A DNA stretch of 64,000 nucleotides from Caldilineaceae bacterium (GTDB lineage Bacteria; Chloroflexota; Anaerolineae; Caldilineales; Caldilineaceae), in the NCBI GenBank assembly GCA_022827195.1, contig JAJDTL010000024.1, positions 62,001 to 126,000 of the forward strand, written 5' to 3'. The notes under the pieces were generated by a model. The model was not told the origin of the DNA. It was given only the letters and a program-made list of their open reading frames with translations, and searched no databases. Below are positions 37,347 to 45,726 of this stretch, piece after piece; position 1 is the stretch's first letter; every line of letters begins with the position of its first letter. The translations under genes and the position numbers were made by a program.

Positions 37347-38138
37347 CTAGTCCTTGTGCCAGTGATCCGAGGCATTGTCCGAGGGAACGAATCCCAGCAG
37401 GTCCCAGGCGTACGGCGTGTCGTAGATCTTCCACGTGTTGTTGGACGCGCCATAGAGGATCTCATAGCTGACGCCGGGTCGTTCGACGCAGGCGCGGAAA
37501 AAGCCGATGGCGTCGCGCTGGCTGAACCAGCTGACGAGCGAGCGGTAGTCGCGTTCCGGTCTGTCGGAGCGCGGCAAGGTGCCGAGGCGGGCGCAGATGA
37601 CCTCCATCGGGCGTTCGTCGGGTCGGTCGATGTTGGCCCCCTCGGTATAGTAGCGGCCGAGCGATTCCCCAAAGATCTTGGTTGCGCCGTAGCGGCTGTC
37701 GGGCCTCCCCGGGTCGTCGCCCTTGACGAGCGGGATCGAGTCCGGGTCGAGGCCGTCGAGGCGGCCGGAGACGATCGAGGCGTAGGGTTCGTCAAACTCG
37801 TAGCAGCCCATGGTGTGCATCGAGCTGGCGAAGATGACGCGGCGCACGCCCGCGTCGTGGGCCGCGTCGAACATGCGCGCGGTGGCGATCAGGTTGGGGT
37901 TGGTAAGCTCTTCCCAGCCGATCTCGATCTCGTGGCGGGGCTCGGCAGCAAGGTGGACGACGACTTCGACGCCCTCAAAGACCGGCGGCAACGCGGCCGG
38001 ATCGCAGAGGTCGGCTTGGACGGTTTTGGGCCAGTCGGAGGGCCTCAGGTCGATGCCGTAAACGTCGTGATCGCGCGCGAGCGCGGGCGCAAGAAATGTG
38101 CCGATCGTACCGCTGATGCCGGTTATGAGAATCTTCAT
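37347..38138 (-). CDS. uronate dehydrogenase-like SDR, copy 2
   Basis: 263 residues, the same length as the gene at 36054 and differing at only about one residue in six. The same motifs are present: GISGTIGTF, FASSMHTMG, YGATK and WFSQRDA. The most divergent parts are the stretch near residues 192-200 (LPRSDRPERD versus LPPWDGPGKD) and the C-terminus. No promoter as good as that of copy 1 is visible upstream. Same predicted role, NAD-dependent oxidation of a uronic acid or similar sugar. Confidence 0.82.
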   Translation of the reverse strand: MKILITGISGTIGTFLAPALARDHDVYGIDLRPSDWPKTVQADLCDPAALPPVFEGVEVVVHLAAEPRHEIEIGWEELTNPNLIATARMFDAAHDAGVRRVIFASSMHTMGCYEFDEPYASIVSGRLDGLDPDSIPLVKGDDPGRPDSRYGATKIFGESLGRYYTEGANIDRPDERPMEVICARLGTLPRSDRPERDYRSLVSWFSQRDAIGFFRACVERPGVSYEILYGASNNTWKIYDTPYAWDLLGFVPSDNASDHWHKD

Positions 38139-38252
38139 TGGTGTCTCCCGATGGAGTGCTGCGGTGAATGGGATACTGAGTGAAGGTGGAATTCAAGCGT
38201 TCGAAGGCGGTCGCCGCGGGAGTTGGCACCGACGCCGGCAACCTCAGAGCTG

Positions 38253-39137
38253 TCAATCCAGAGGCGGCAACCCTGCGGCAACTCCTTCCGGCCAGCGGAG
38301 ACGCTCGTCCGGCACGCGGTTCTGCACCATCGGCTCCGCCCCGCCGCGATAGTCCGGGATCAGCGGCCCGAGTTTGGCCAGCGCCTCCTGCGGCCAGTTC
38401 GCGTGCTTCCTGTGCATAGAGTCGTGGATCCAGCTCTGCGTCGGCTCCTGCAGGTCGGAGAAGAAGGGGTGGAACCAGATGGTGATCACTGTGCGCTTGT
38501 GGGCCGAGCGGTTGGCATGCGCCGAGTGAAACATACGGGCGTCGCCGACGACCAGGTCGCCGGCCTTCACCGGCACGTCGATCTCGCCGGGGTAGTCGCG
38601 GAAGCGGGGGTCGTCAGGATCGTCGATGCGGTTGATCTCGCGCGTGTGGGCCTCGCCCATCCCATGCAGGACGTGACGATGACGGTGCGTGCCCGGCAGC
38701 AGGCGCAGGCAGCCGTTTTCCCGTTCGGTGTCCTCGAGATAGTACATGAGAAAGATCATCGGCGGCCTGTCGCTGTACGCCCGCGGGTCCTGCCACATCA
38801 GGCAGTCCTGGTGCCAGTAGAGACGCGGCCCGCCCGGCGGCTTGCTGATGATGACCGCCTTCCAGAATTTGACGTCGTCGAAGCCCATGCGCTCGAGCTC
38901 CTCCTGCGCGCGCCGGTTGCCGATCAGGTCGGCCAGCTCAGGGTAGTTGTCGGAGTCGATGAGGCTGCCGGGCGCCTTGGTCTTAGCCAGCCGTTCGGTG
39001 TCGACCTCGGCCAGCGCATTGTCGACACAGGCGCGCGTCCGGTTCAGGAGCGATTCGCCGGCCACGTTCTGAATCAAGCAGTAGCCGTCCTGCTTGAGCT
39101 GGGCCATGCGTCTCTCTGGAGTAACGTTGTTCGTCAT
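38253..39137 (-). CDS. phytanoyl-CoA dioxygenase (PhyH) family protein
   Basis: 294 residues. Typical N-terminus (MAQLKQDGYCLIQNV), iron ligands in YWHQDCLMW (HxD), LRLLPGTHRHRH in the core, distal His in MFHSAHANRSAHKR with a nearby Arg for 2-oxoglutarate. The CDS begins 48 bp after the 2-hydroxyacid dehydrogenase stop region. It likely hydroxylates a small metabolite in the same pathway as the two SDRs downstream. Substrate unknown. Confidence 0.9.
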   Translation of the reverse strand: MTNNVTPERRMAQLKQDGYCLIQNVAGESLLNRTRACVDNALAEVDTERLAKTKAPGSLIDSDNYPELADLIGNRRAQEELERMGFDDVKFWKAVIISKPPGGPRLYWHQDCLMWQDPRAYSDRPPMIFLMYYLEDTERENGCLRLLPGTHRHRHVLHGMGEAHTREINRIDDPDDPRFRDYPGEIDVPVKAGDLVVGDARMFHSAHANRSAHKRTVITIWFHPFFSDLQEPTQSWIHDSMHRKHANWPQEALAKLGPLIPDYRGGAEPMVQNRVPDERLRWPEGVAAGLPPLD

Positions 39138-39185
39138 CTGAGTTCCACTCTGCCGCGTCTGGCGGTCGATTGGGAATGCACGCAG

Positions 39186-40193
39186 CTAGTCTCGGGGCTT
39201 GAAGCGGGCGATCTGGTCTTCGACCCAGGCGCGGTTGGCGTCGATCGTGCGGCCGGCGTTGTGCGGCGTATGCACGACGTTGTCGCGGCCGAGCAGGGGT
39301 GAGTCGAGCGGGACCGGTTCGACGTCGTAGACGTCGGCCGCGAGCGCAAGCTCATCATTGAGGACGCGACGGTAGAGCGCCTCCGTGTCGCAGACGGCCG
39401 CGCGCGTCGCCTGGACGACCAGGCTGCCGTGGGGCAGGGCATCGATGGTCTCGCGCGGAATCAGGCCGCGCGTGCTCTCGGTCAGCGGCACCATCGGGGC
39501 GAAGATCTGCGAGTCCTTGATGAGCTCCGAGAGGTGGAAGCAGCGGCGGGCGCGTGCCACCGCAAAGGAGGCGTCGTGTGCATAGGGGTCCCAGATCGCG
39601 ACCTCTGCGCCCATCGCGGCGCAGAACGATGCGTAGCGGCCGCCGATGTTGCCGGCGCCGACGATTCGGACGCGTTTGCCCGCGATCGTGCCGTTGGTGA
39701 AGCGGCTATCGTCGCCGAACTGGGCGCCCCGCTGCCCCGGGCGGCCGGTCTGCGGGTGGTAGTCCCAGGGCTCGTGGCTGCGCATCATGGCCGCGTAGGT
39801 CTGGGGGATGCGGCGCAGGGCGCAGATGGTCAGGCCCAGCGCAAACTCGGCGACCGACTGGCCCCAGTAAACGTCCTCGCGGTGGGGAATGAAGCTGACA
39901 CCGCGCGCGGCCGCTTCGCCGATGCCGGCGCCCGACACCGTTCGCTGCGCGTTGTGGAAGCACTCTTCCAGCGCGCTGAAGGGCGCGAGGTCCTCGCTTT
40001 CGGCCGGAAGGCCGAGGAGAACCAGCCGTTGCACCGAGGCCGGGTCGGGCACGATCTGCGGTGCACGGGCCTCCGGTTCCCGCGTGCGGTAGAGTTCGCA
40101 TCCGTGGGTCTGCCGCCAGCGTTCCTGCCAGTAGTCGGCGGCGAAGGGCCATATCGCGTCGAACCGTTCGTGGACACAGATTACAGACCGCAT
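39186..40193 (-). CDS. D-isomer-specific 2-hydroxyacid dehydrogenase, NAD-binding
   Basis: 335 residues. Cofactor-binding GAGNIGGRYASF with an acidic residue after the second strand (IWDPYAHD), catalytic Arg in VVQATRAAV, and catalytic His in VVHTPHNAGRT. The N-terminal substrate domain is divergent (FDAIWPFAADYWQERW). The predicted reaction is NAD(H)-linked interconversion of a 2-hydroxy acid and a 2-keto acid. It lies 206 bp after the permease gene stop at 40400, so it may or may not share that transcript. Confidence 0.88.
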   Translation of the reverse strand: MRSVICVHERFDAIWPFAADYWQERWRQTHGCELYRTREPEARAPQIVPDPASVQRLVLLGLPAESEDLAPFSALEECFHNAQRTVSGAGIGEAAARGVSFIPHREDVYWGQSVAEFALGLTICALRRIPQTYAAMMRSHEPWDYHPQTGRPGQRGAQFGDDSRFTNGTIAGKRVRIVGAGNIGGRYASFCAAMGAEVAIWDPYAHDASFAVARARRCFHLSELIKDSQIFAPMVPLTESTRGLIPRETIDALPHGSLVVQATRAAVCDTEALYRRVLNDELALAADVYDVEPVPLDSPLLGRDNVVHTPHNAGRTIDANRAWVEDQIARFKPRD

Positions 40194-40399
40194 TTGATTC
40201 AGTTCCGTGGCGGGCGCGGCAACAGCGGGATGAGTTGGTCTTCCGGCGCATGATATATGCTACCGCGCTCTGCGCGCAAAGTTTTGCAGGCCGTTGTGCA
40301 TGGAGATTGGAGTGGACGTGAAGTGGCGCAGGCGCGCAGTTCCAGACCGTCAGAGAGGCGATTCGCAAGTTGGGGCTGTGCGCTCCAGACGGCAGGAGA

Positions 40400-41281
40400 C
40401 TAGCCCTTCACCGCGCCGAGCATGATGCCCTTGGTGAAGTAGCGCTGGAGGAAGGGATACACGAGGAGAACGGGGACGATGTTGATGACGATGACGGCCA
40501 TCTGCGCCTGGATCCAGAAGCCGGCCGACTGGTACATGTCTGCAGGGCCGGCCTCGCCCTGGGGGAAGGTGGCCAGCATCACGACGTTGCGCAGGACGAT
40601 GGTGAGCGGCCAGAACTCCTTGTCCTGCAGGTATAGGAGCGGGCTGAAGAAGTCGTTCCACGCGCGCACGCCGGCGAAGAGCCCGATCGTGGCCAGGATC
40701 GGCTTCGAGAGGGGCAGGACGATGCGGCTGAATACGGTCCAGTTGCTGGCGCCGTCGATGTAGGCCGACTCCTTCAACTCATCCGGAATGGAAGCGAAGC
40801 TTGTGCGCAGCAGAATGACGTACCAGAAGCTGAAGAGCTGCGGAATGATGATCGCCCAGCGCGTGTTGAGCAGGCCGGCCCAGCGCACGACCATGTACAT
40901 CGGAATCATGCCGGCGCCGAAGAGCATCGTAATCAGCAGGAGCACGGTTAGAAAGTTGCGCCCGCGCAGTTTTCGCTCGGATAGCGCGTAGGCGAGCGGC
41001 GCGAGCAAGGCGAGTGTGAGGAGGGCGCGGCTGGCAGAGTAGAAGGCGCTGTTGAGGAATGCCCTGACCATCGGCTTCTGCGCGATGATGAACTGGTAGG
41101 AGCTGAACTCGAGCCCCACCGGCAGGAGGCGCACCTGGCCCTGTTCGAGCGCCAGCCAGTCGCTTATCGAGCTGGAAAGGATGAAGAGCAGGGGGTAGAG
41201 CCAGACAACCAGGGCAAGCGTGAGGGCTATGTAAACGCCCACGCTGAACGCCATCCCGCCGAATCCCATTTTGTATCTCAT
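40400..41281 (-). CDS. carbohydrate ABC transporter permease, LplC/YtcP type
   Basis: 293 residues from ATG 41281 (AGAGG about 9 bases upstream); the open frame extends far beyond this start but only as a shadow of the neighbouring permease. KESAYIDGASNWTVFSRIVLPLSKP is the EAA loop, and the tail QRYFTKGIMLGAVKG is the classical CUT1 C-terminus. Pairs with the permease at 41308 and the lipoprotein at 42464. Confidence 0.93.
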   Translation of the reverse strand: MRYKMGFGGMAFSVGVYIALTLALVVWLYPLLFILSSSISDWLALEQGQVRLLPVGLEFSSYQFIIAQKPMVRAFLNSAFYSASRALLTLALLAPLAYALSERKLRGRNFLTVLLLITMLFGAGMIPMYMVVRWAGLLNTRWAIIIPQLFSFWYVILLRTSFASIPDELKESAYIDGASNWTVFSRIVLPLSKPILATIGLFAGVRAWNDFFSPLLYLQDKEFWPLTIVLRNVVMLATFPQGEAGPADMYQSAGFWIQAQMAVIVINIVPVLLVYPFLQRYFTKGIMLGAVKG

Positions 41282-41307
41282 GCCGTTGCGCCTCTCGAAG
41301 CGACGAG

Positions 41308-42261
41308 TTACCAGATGGTGGCGGTGGAGTCGCTGCCCCTGCCGATTCTGCGCAGGATCGTGTTGGCGGACAGGACCATAATGGTGGCGGCGAGCGAGTC
41401 GATCAGGCCGACCGCAGTGGCGTAGCTGAAGTTGTAACCCATGATGCCGCGGCGGTAAACATAGGTGGGCAGGACATCGGCAGTCTCGTAGGTGGCCGGG
41501 CTGTAGAGCAGGAAGACCCTCTCGAATCCGACCGATACGATCATGCCCACCGAGAGGATGAAGAGGATCGTGATCGTGGGCAGGATGCCCGGCAGCGTGA
41601 TGTTCCAGATCCTCTGCCAGCGGTTGGCGCCGTCCATGATGGCGGCCTCGTAGAGCACAGGGTCGATGGCAGTCAGCGCGGCCAGGTAGATGGTGGCGAA
41701 GTAGCCGGTGTACTGCCAGATGTCGGAGCCGATATACATCGTCCTGAACCAGGCCGGGTCGGTCAGAAAGCCGACGTGCTCCTCGGTGATGGGAGCCAGG
41801 ATGCGATTGACGATGCCGTCCGAGCGGAAGAGCATCCACATGATGCTGACGACGGTGATGACTGCGATGAAGTAGGGGAAGAAGCTGACACTCTGGACCA
41901 GCCGCCTGAACCAGATGATCCTGATCTCGTTGAGCAGGAGGGCGAGAATAATCGGCATCGGGAAGCCCCATACCAGGTTGAAGGCCCCGAGCAGCAGCGT
42001 GTTGCGGATCAACCGGAAAAAATATGGATCGTTGTAGAAGTCGTCAAACCACCTGAAGCCGACCCAGGCGCTCTCGGCCAGACCCCTGACCAGATTGAAG
42101 TCCTTGAAGGCCATGGTCAGGCCGTACATCGGGCCGTAACCGAAGAGGAGGAACCCGGCCAACCCGGGTAGGAGCATCAGGTAGAGGTCGTAGTCGCGCC
42201 AAATGTCGGCAAGGAGCTTGGATAGGCCCTTCTTTTTGGCCAGGGCGGCTTGTTGGCTCAT
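41308..42261 (-). CDS. sugar ABC transporter permease, LplB/YteP type
   Basis: 317 residues. DYDLYLMLLPGLAGFLLFGYGPMYGLTMAFKDFN is the typical first segment of the LplB group, and YEAAIMDGANRWQRIWNITLPGI is the ATPase-contact loop. The LplB/LplC type usually imports complex oligosaccharides such as polygalacturonate fragments. It lies 26 bp before the next permease. No ATPase gene is near. Confidence 0.93.
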   Translation of the reverse strand: MSQQAALAKKKGLSKLLADIWRDYDLYLMLLPGLAGFLLFGYGPMYGLTMAFKDFNLVRGLAESAWVGFRWFDDFYNDPYFFRLIRNTLLLGAFNLVWGFPMPIILALLLNEIRIIWFRRLVQSVSFFPYFIAVITVVSIMWMLFRSDGIVNRILAPITEEHVGFLTDPAWFRTMYIGSDIWQYTGYFATIYLAALTAIDPVLYEAAIMDGANRWQRIWNITLPGILPTITILFILSVGMIVSVGFERVFLLYSPATYETADVLPTYVYRRGIMGYNFSYATAVGLIDSLAATIMVLSANTILRRIGRGSDSTATIW

Positions 42262-42419
42262 TGCTTTCTCGAAAAGGGAGGGCTGTCTACACGCCCGCGT
42301 GTAATGAAATTGAGTATGCCAACGGCGCCGATGGACAGGAGCGGTCTTCTGGCGCGACGACGGGCCTCTGCGCGCCCGGCATCGATCGAAGCGCCGGAAC
42401 GGATGTGGCCGGCGGCAAC

Positions 42420-42463
42420 CGCAAGCCGCCAGCCACTATCCACTATCCACTATCCACTGACAA
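42420..42463. repeat. CACTATC tandem words before the binding-protein stop
   Basis: The + strand carries CCACTATC three times in a row (AGCCACTATCCACTATCCACTATCCACTGAC, about 42433-42463). The reverse-complement word GTGGATAG also occurs in the hairpin at 58263-58302. Confidence 0.5.
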
Positions 42464-44284
42464 CTACTTCGCCTTGTACCGCTCCAGCGAGATGTTGAAT
42501 AGCTCGATGATTCTGGGGATGTCGAACTTTTCCATCTCGGACTGGAAGGCGTCCCACTCGCTGAACGAGCGCCTTCCGGTAATGAAGGCGATCGTCTGCT
42601 CGTCGATGTAGGTCTCGAGCGGCAGGAGCTTCTGCTGCAGCTCCTGGACCTCGCTGCGCGTGAAGCCGAGGATCGGCGGCGCCGGTTGGACTGCGCCTTC
42701 GGCCTGCGACACGACGTTGAAGGTGTCGTAGTGGGTCCAGTCGAGCTCGAGGTTGCCTTCGCCGGAGTGGACAATCGGCTTGCGGAACTCTGTCCAACCC
42801 TCGGGAGTCTGCGTCCATTCGCCCATCGACAGCAGGTTACCGTTGGCGTCGTGGAAGCCTGCGCCGGTCAGGGGCTGGCGGCCGTGCATGTAGACGCCCA
42901 TGATCTCGTGTTTCATAATCTCGAGGTAGGCGCCGATGCCGCTGTTGGGGCGGTTATAGAGCTCGGTGTCGTAGTCGGCGTACCAGACGCCCATGTGGCC
43001 CCACCAGCCGTCGCCCCAGCCGGGGAAGTCGGCCTCGCTCCAGCGGGTAATCTTGTCCAGCGGGGGATTGCCGCGGAACCAGTTGATGTTCTCCTGGCCG
43101 AAGGAGGACTTGAACGCGCCCTCGGGGCTGTATCCGCGGTCGATAAGCGACAGGATCCTGTCCTGGTTCTTGGCCTCGGCGTTGACGATCCAGGACTTCC
43201 AGACGGCTTGGACCGGGTTGCCCATCACGTAGTAGCCCTGTGAGCCGTCAGGGTGTGAGGGCGGCGGAACGGGATGGAACAGCCCTCTCGCGCCGTGCGA
43301 CATCGTCTCGCTGGGCGTAATCGTCGAGATGCCGATTTTGCGCGGGCGGTTGTGCGCCAGCTCAAGGTACTTCTTCTTGTCCTTGCCCATCAGGACCCAC
43401 TCGGGGAAGAACATGTCTTCCGACGAGAGCATCGCCAGGTATTCGACCATGCGCTGGTACTCAGGCATGCCGGGACCGAAGACATACTGCTCTTCGTCGT
43501 AGTTAAAGAATGGGCGGTGGCTGGTGCGGAAGATCGAGCCCCAGACCGCGAGAGTGCTGTCGGTCGGGCTGCCGAGAACAGGCTCAGCGCTGAAGGACCA
43601 CTGCGGACAGTAGACGAAGCCGCCCTGGCCTTCGGGGCCATCATCGCCCAACCCTTTGACTGCGCGGAACATCTCGGTGAAGTCGTCGAGCGTCTTGATG
43701 TCGGCCGGGTTCACACCGATGGCTGCTGCATAGTCGGCGTCCAGTGTGAAGTACATCCAGGGCGCCAGCCGGGCGGAGGGACTGATGTAGGGGAACATGT
43801 AGACTTTCCCGTCCTCGTCGCTGACCATCGCCTTCCCCATGGCCGGGTATTGGTCCATCAGCGCTGCAACGCTCGGCATCGTCTCCCTGATGTGGTCGAC
43901 CTCGAAGCCGGCGAAAACGCCTTCAGGTCCATACTGGTCGACGAGCATCTTGTCGAGCGTTTCGGCCATATCGGGCATGTCGCCGGAGAGGACGATCGTC
44001 GCCAGTTTGGTGTTGTACTCCGGCTTGAGTGAAACGGAGGGGTTGATCTTGACGTTGGTGCCCTCCGTCCAGGCCTTGATCCAGGGCGTCTCGGAGTTGT
44101 GATCGGCGTCCCACCACATCGAGTAGAGGAATGAGACCTCTACTTCGCTCGGGCCCGCGGCGGGCGCGGCCATATCGCCGGGTGCGGCGGCCTGCGGGAC
44201 ACAGGCCGCGGCAGCCAGTCCGGCTGCGCCTGCCGTCGAAATGCGCAGAAAATCACGTCGGTTCATCCGTGTTCTCGCTGACAT
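42464..44284 (-). CDS. extracellular solute-binding protein, LplA/LipO-like (Tat lipoprotein)
   Basis: 606 residues; ATG with AGGAG/GAGG upstream. Twin-arginine motif RRDFLR and lipobox Cys28 (AAAAC). Size and features (WIKAWTEGTNVKINPS, LATIVLSGDMPDM, DGKVYMFPYI) fit the large binding proteins that go with LplB/LplC permeases. First gene of the importer that runs to 40400. A possible terminator precedes it on the same strand (44323-44360). Confidence 0.9.
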   Translation of the reverse strand: MSARTRMNRRDFLRISTAGAAGLAAAACVPQAAAPGDMAAPAAGPSEVEVSFLYSMWWDADHNSETPWIKAWTEGTNVKINPSVSLKPEYNTKLATIVLSGDMPDMAETLDKMLVDQYGPEGVFAGFEVDHIRETMPSVAALMDQYPAMGKAMVSDEDGKVYMFPYISPSARLAPWMYFTLDADYAAAIGVNPADIKTLDDFTEMFRAVKGLGDDGPEGQGGFVYCPQWSFSAEPVLGSPTDSTLAVWGSIFRTSHRPFFNYDEEQYVFGPGMPEYQRMVEYLAMLSSEDMFFPEWVLMGKDKKKYLELAHNRPRKIGISTITPSETMSHGARGLFHPVPPPSHPDGSQGYYVMGNPVQAVWKSWIVNAEAKNQDRILSLIDRGYSPEGAFKSSFGQENINWFRGNPPLDKITRWSEADFPGWGDGWWGHMGVWYADYDTELYNRPNSGIGAYLEIMKHEIMGVYMHGRQPLTGAGFHDANGNLLSMGEWTQTPEGWTEFRKPIVHSGEGNLELDWTHYDTFNVVSQAEGAVQPAPPILGFTRSEVQELQQKLLPLETYIDEQTIAFITGRRSFSEWDAFQSEMEKFDIPRIIELFNISLERYKAK

Positions 44285-44322
44285 AGATCCTCTCCTGTTT
44301 GACTCTGCGGTTCTAAAATGGC

Positions 44323-44360
44323 TCCCGGTCCAGCCGCACGAGGCGGCCGGCCAACCGGGA
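44323..44360 (-). terminator. hairpin with T-run between the BNR gene and the binding-protein gene
   Basis: TCCCGGT (44323-44329) pairs with ACCGGGA (44354-44360); a GCCGC/GCGGC inner stem lies between. On the - strand the hairpin is followed by CCATTTTAG. This fits a rho-independent terminator that separates the BNR gene from the lipoprotein gene, or an attenuator. Confidence 0.45.
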
Positions 44361-44503
44361 CTACAAACTACGTCCGCTTACGCAAAAAAAGCTGCGTTGC
44401 CAGAAACGCTGGTTCTGCGCCGAGCGCCTCCTTTCGTCCCTTGCGGGACAGTTTCGTTTGGGCCGACGGTCGACCCTGATCCTGCGGCCGAAAGCCGCGA
44501 AAG

Positions 44504-45661
44504 CTATGATGCCGTGACCGTGCGCACAAGGAGCGACTTGCGTTTCCGTCCCTGCGCGTCGGGGTAGTTGAAGTCCGAGTAGGCGAGCAGCGCGGTACGC
44601 TCGTCCAGCGCCAGCAAACGAGAGTAGGAGCAGGTGTCGGCGCGCTTCTCCAACGGCTCGACTACGGTCACGCGCGGATCCCATTCAAGGCCGGAGGGAT
44701 CCGCGGTCGCCCGGACGAAGAGTCCGGGGCGGCCGTATGAGGCCAGTGTCACGCCGTTGTCGAGGGTCAACATGCGCGGCAGGACGCCGCGGTCGTCGAA
44801 GACGCGGGGTCTGTTCCAGGTTCTGCCCCCGTCCTGCGAGCGGCACCAGTAGGAAGGGCCGACGCCCGATATGTGGTCATGGGTACGGATGAGGCAGAGC
44901 ACCGAGCCGTCGGGCATGAAGTTGACATCCGGTTCGGTGAAGCCGTTGCGTCGTTCGGCGTGCGGGTCGGCCTCGCTGTCCCCCTGGTAGAGAATTTCGC
45001 TGAGCACGTCCCAAGTGTAACCCGCATCGACCGAGCGCAGGATCAGAACGTTGCTGGCAGGCTGAACCTTGCCATCAACGATGCGCCTGAAGTGGATCAC
45101 GTCCCAGATCGAGCCGTCGGGCGCAATCTGCGTGTGGCCGTGAGCGAAGGAGGGCCAGAAAGGGAAGACGCCCTCGCGCACGATGCGAATCTCGCCGGGG
45201 ATGCGCACGGTCGCCGTCTCCTCTGCCCATTCGGTTTCCCCGCTTCGCAGGCGGAGGAAGCGCCAGCCTGACAGTTCCGCCGGCAGATCGGCCGCGCGGT
45301 ACACGTAAAACGGCTGACCAAGCAGCGCGTCCTCCTCGACGAACGGTTCGGGCAACTCTACTTCCTCATACCTGAGCGATGGGAGCTGAAACGGCATGAG
45401 GCGATCGCCGTTGGCCAGGAGCAGCCCGCCGCGCGCGTCCTCTTCCGCCGCCTGCTGCCACGTAAGCCCTTCATCAGCGGAGAGGAAATGCTTGGCGGGC
45501 AGTCCATAGGAGGTCGCCGAATCTGCCTCGACATTGAATTTGAGGTGGATGCGGCCGTCCGGGAGGCGTTCGAGATGGGGGAACTGCCACGGGCCCCACC
45601 GTGTCAGACCCAAAGGGCCCTGGTCGATCAGGACCGGTTCACCCAGCGTAATCTGCGGCAT
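44504..45661 (-). CDS. sialidase-like BNR/Asp-box protein 1
   Basis: 385 residues from ATG 45661, preceded by GGAGGTG about 9 bases upstream; the frame extends upstream only as a shadow of the gene at 45724. Three Asp boxes: SADEGLTW, SVDAGYTW and SQDGGRTW, marking a six-bladed propeller of the sialidase superfamily. No clear signal peptide, so probably cytoplasmic or released by other means. The catalytic Arg triad and Tyr cannot be assigned with certainty. It is downstream of the large TIM-barrel protein, with 62 bp between stop and start. Confidence 0.8.
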   Translation of the reverse strand: MPQITLGEPVLIDQGPLGLTRWGPWQFPHLERLPDGRIHLKFNVEADSATSYGLPAKHFLSADEGLTWQQAAEEDARGGLLLANGDRLMPFQLPSLRYEEVELPEPFVEEDALLGQPFYVYRAADLPAELSGWRFLRLRSGETEWAEETATVRIPGEIRIVREGVFPFWPSFAHGHTQIAPDGSIWDVIHFRRIVDGKVQPASNVLILRSVDAGYTWDVLSEILYQGDSEADPHAERRNGFTEPDVNFMPDGSVLCLIRTHDHISGVGPSYWCRSQDGGRTWNRPRVFDDRGVLPRMLTLDNGVTLASYGRPGLFVRATADPSGLEWDPRVTVVEPLEKRADTCSYSRLLALDERTALLAYSDFNYPDAQGRKRKSLLVRTVTAS

Positions 45662-45712
45662 GGGAATCTTCACCTCCGGCGGCGCCAAGGGCCGCGCACT
45701 GCTAATGTGAAA

Positions 45713-45726
45713 TGTAAGCGCTTCTA
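45713..45726. promoter_or_regulatory. AAGCGCTT palindrome, LacI-family operator-like
   Basis: TGTAAGCGCTTCTA (45713-45726) contains the perfect 8-bp palindrome AAGCGCTT (45716-45723). It resembles catabolite or LacI-type operators (TGWAAGCGNTTNCA). It sits about 52 bp before the BNR gene start and overlaps the upstream stop codon. A similar site overlaps the -35 box at 56633. Confidence 0.4.

Noticed and set aside
41282-41971. N-terminal extension of the permease frame at 40400
   Set aside because: The extra residues are an out-of-frame reading of the neighbouring permease gene; ATG 41281 with a ribosome site gives the normal family length.
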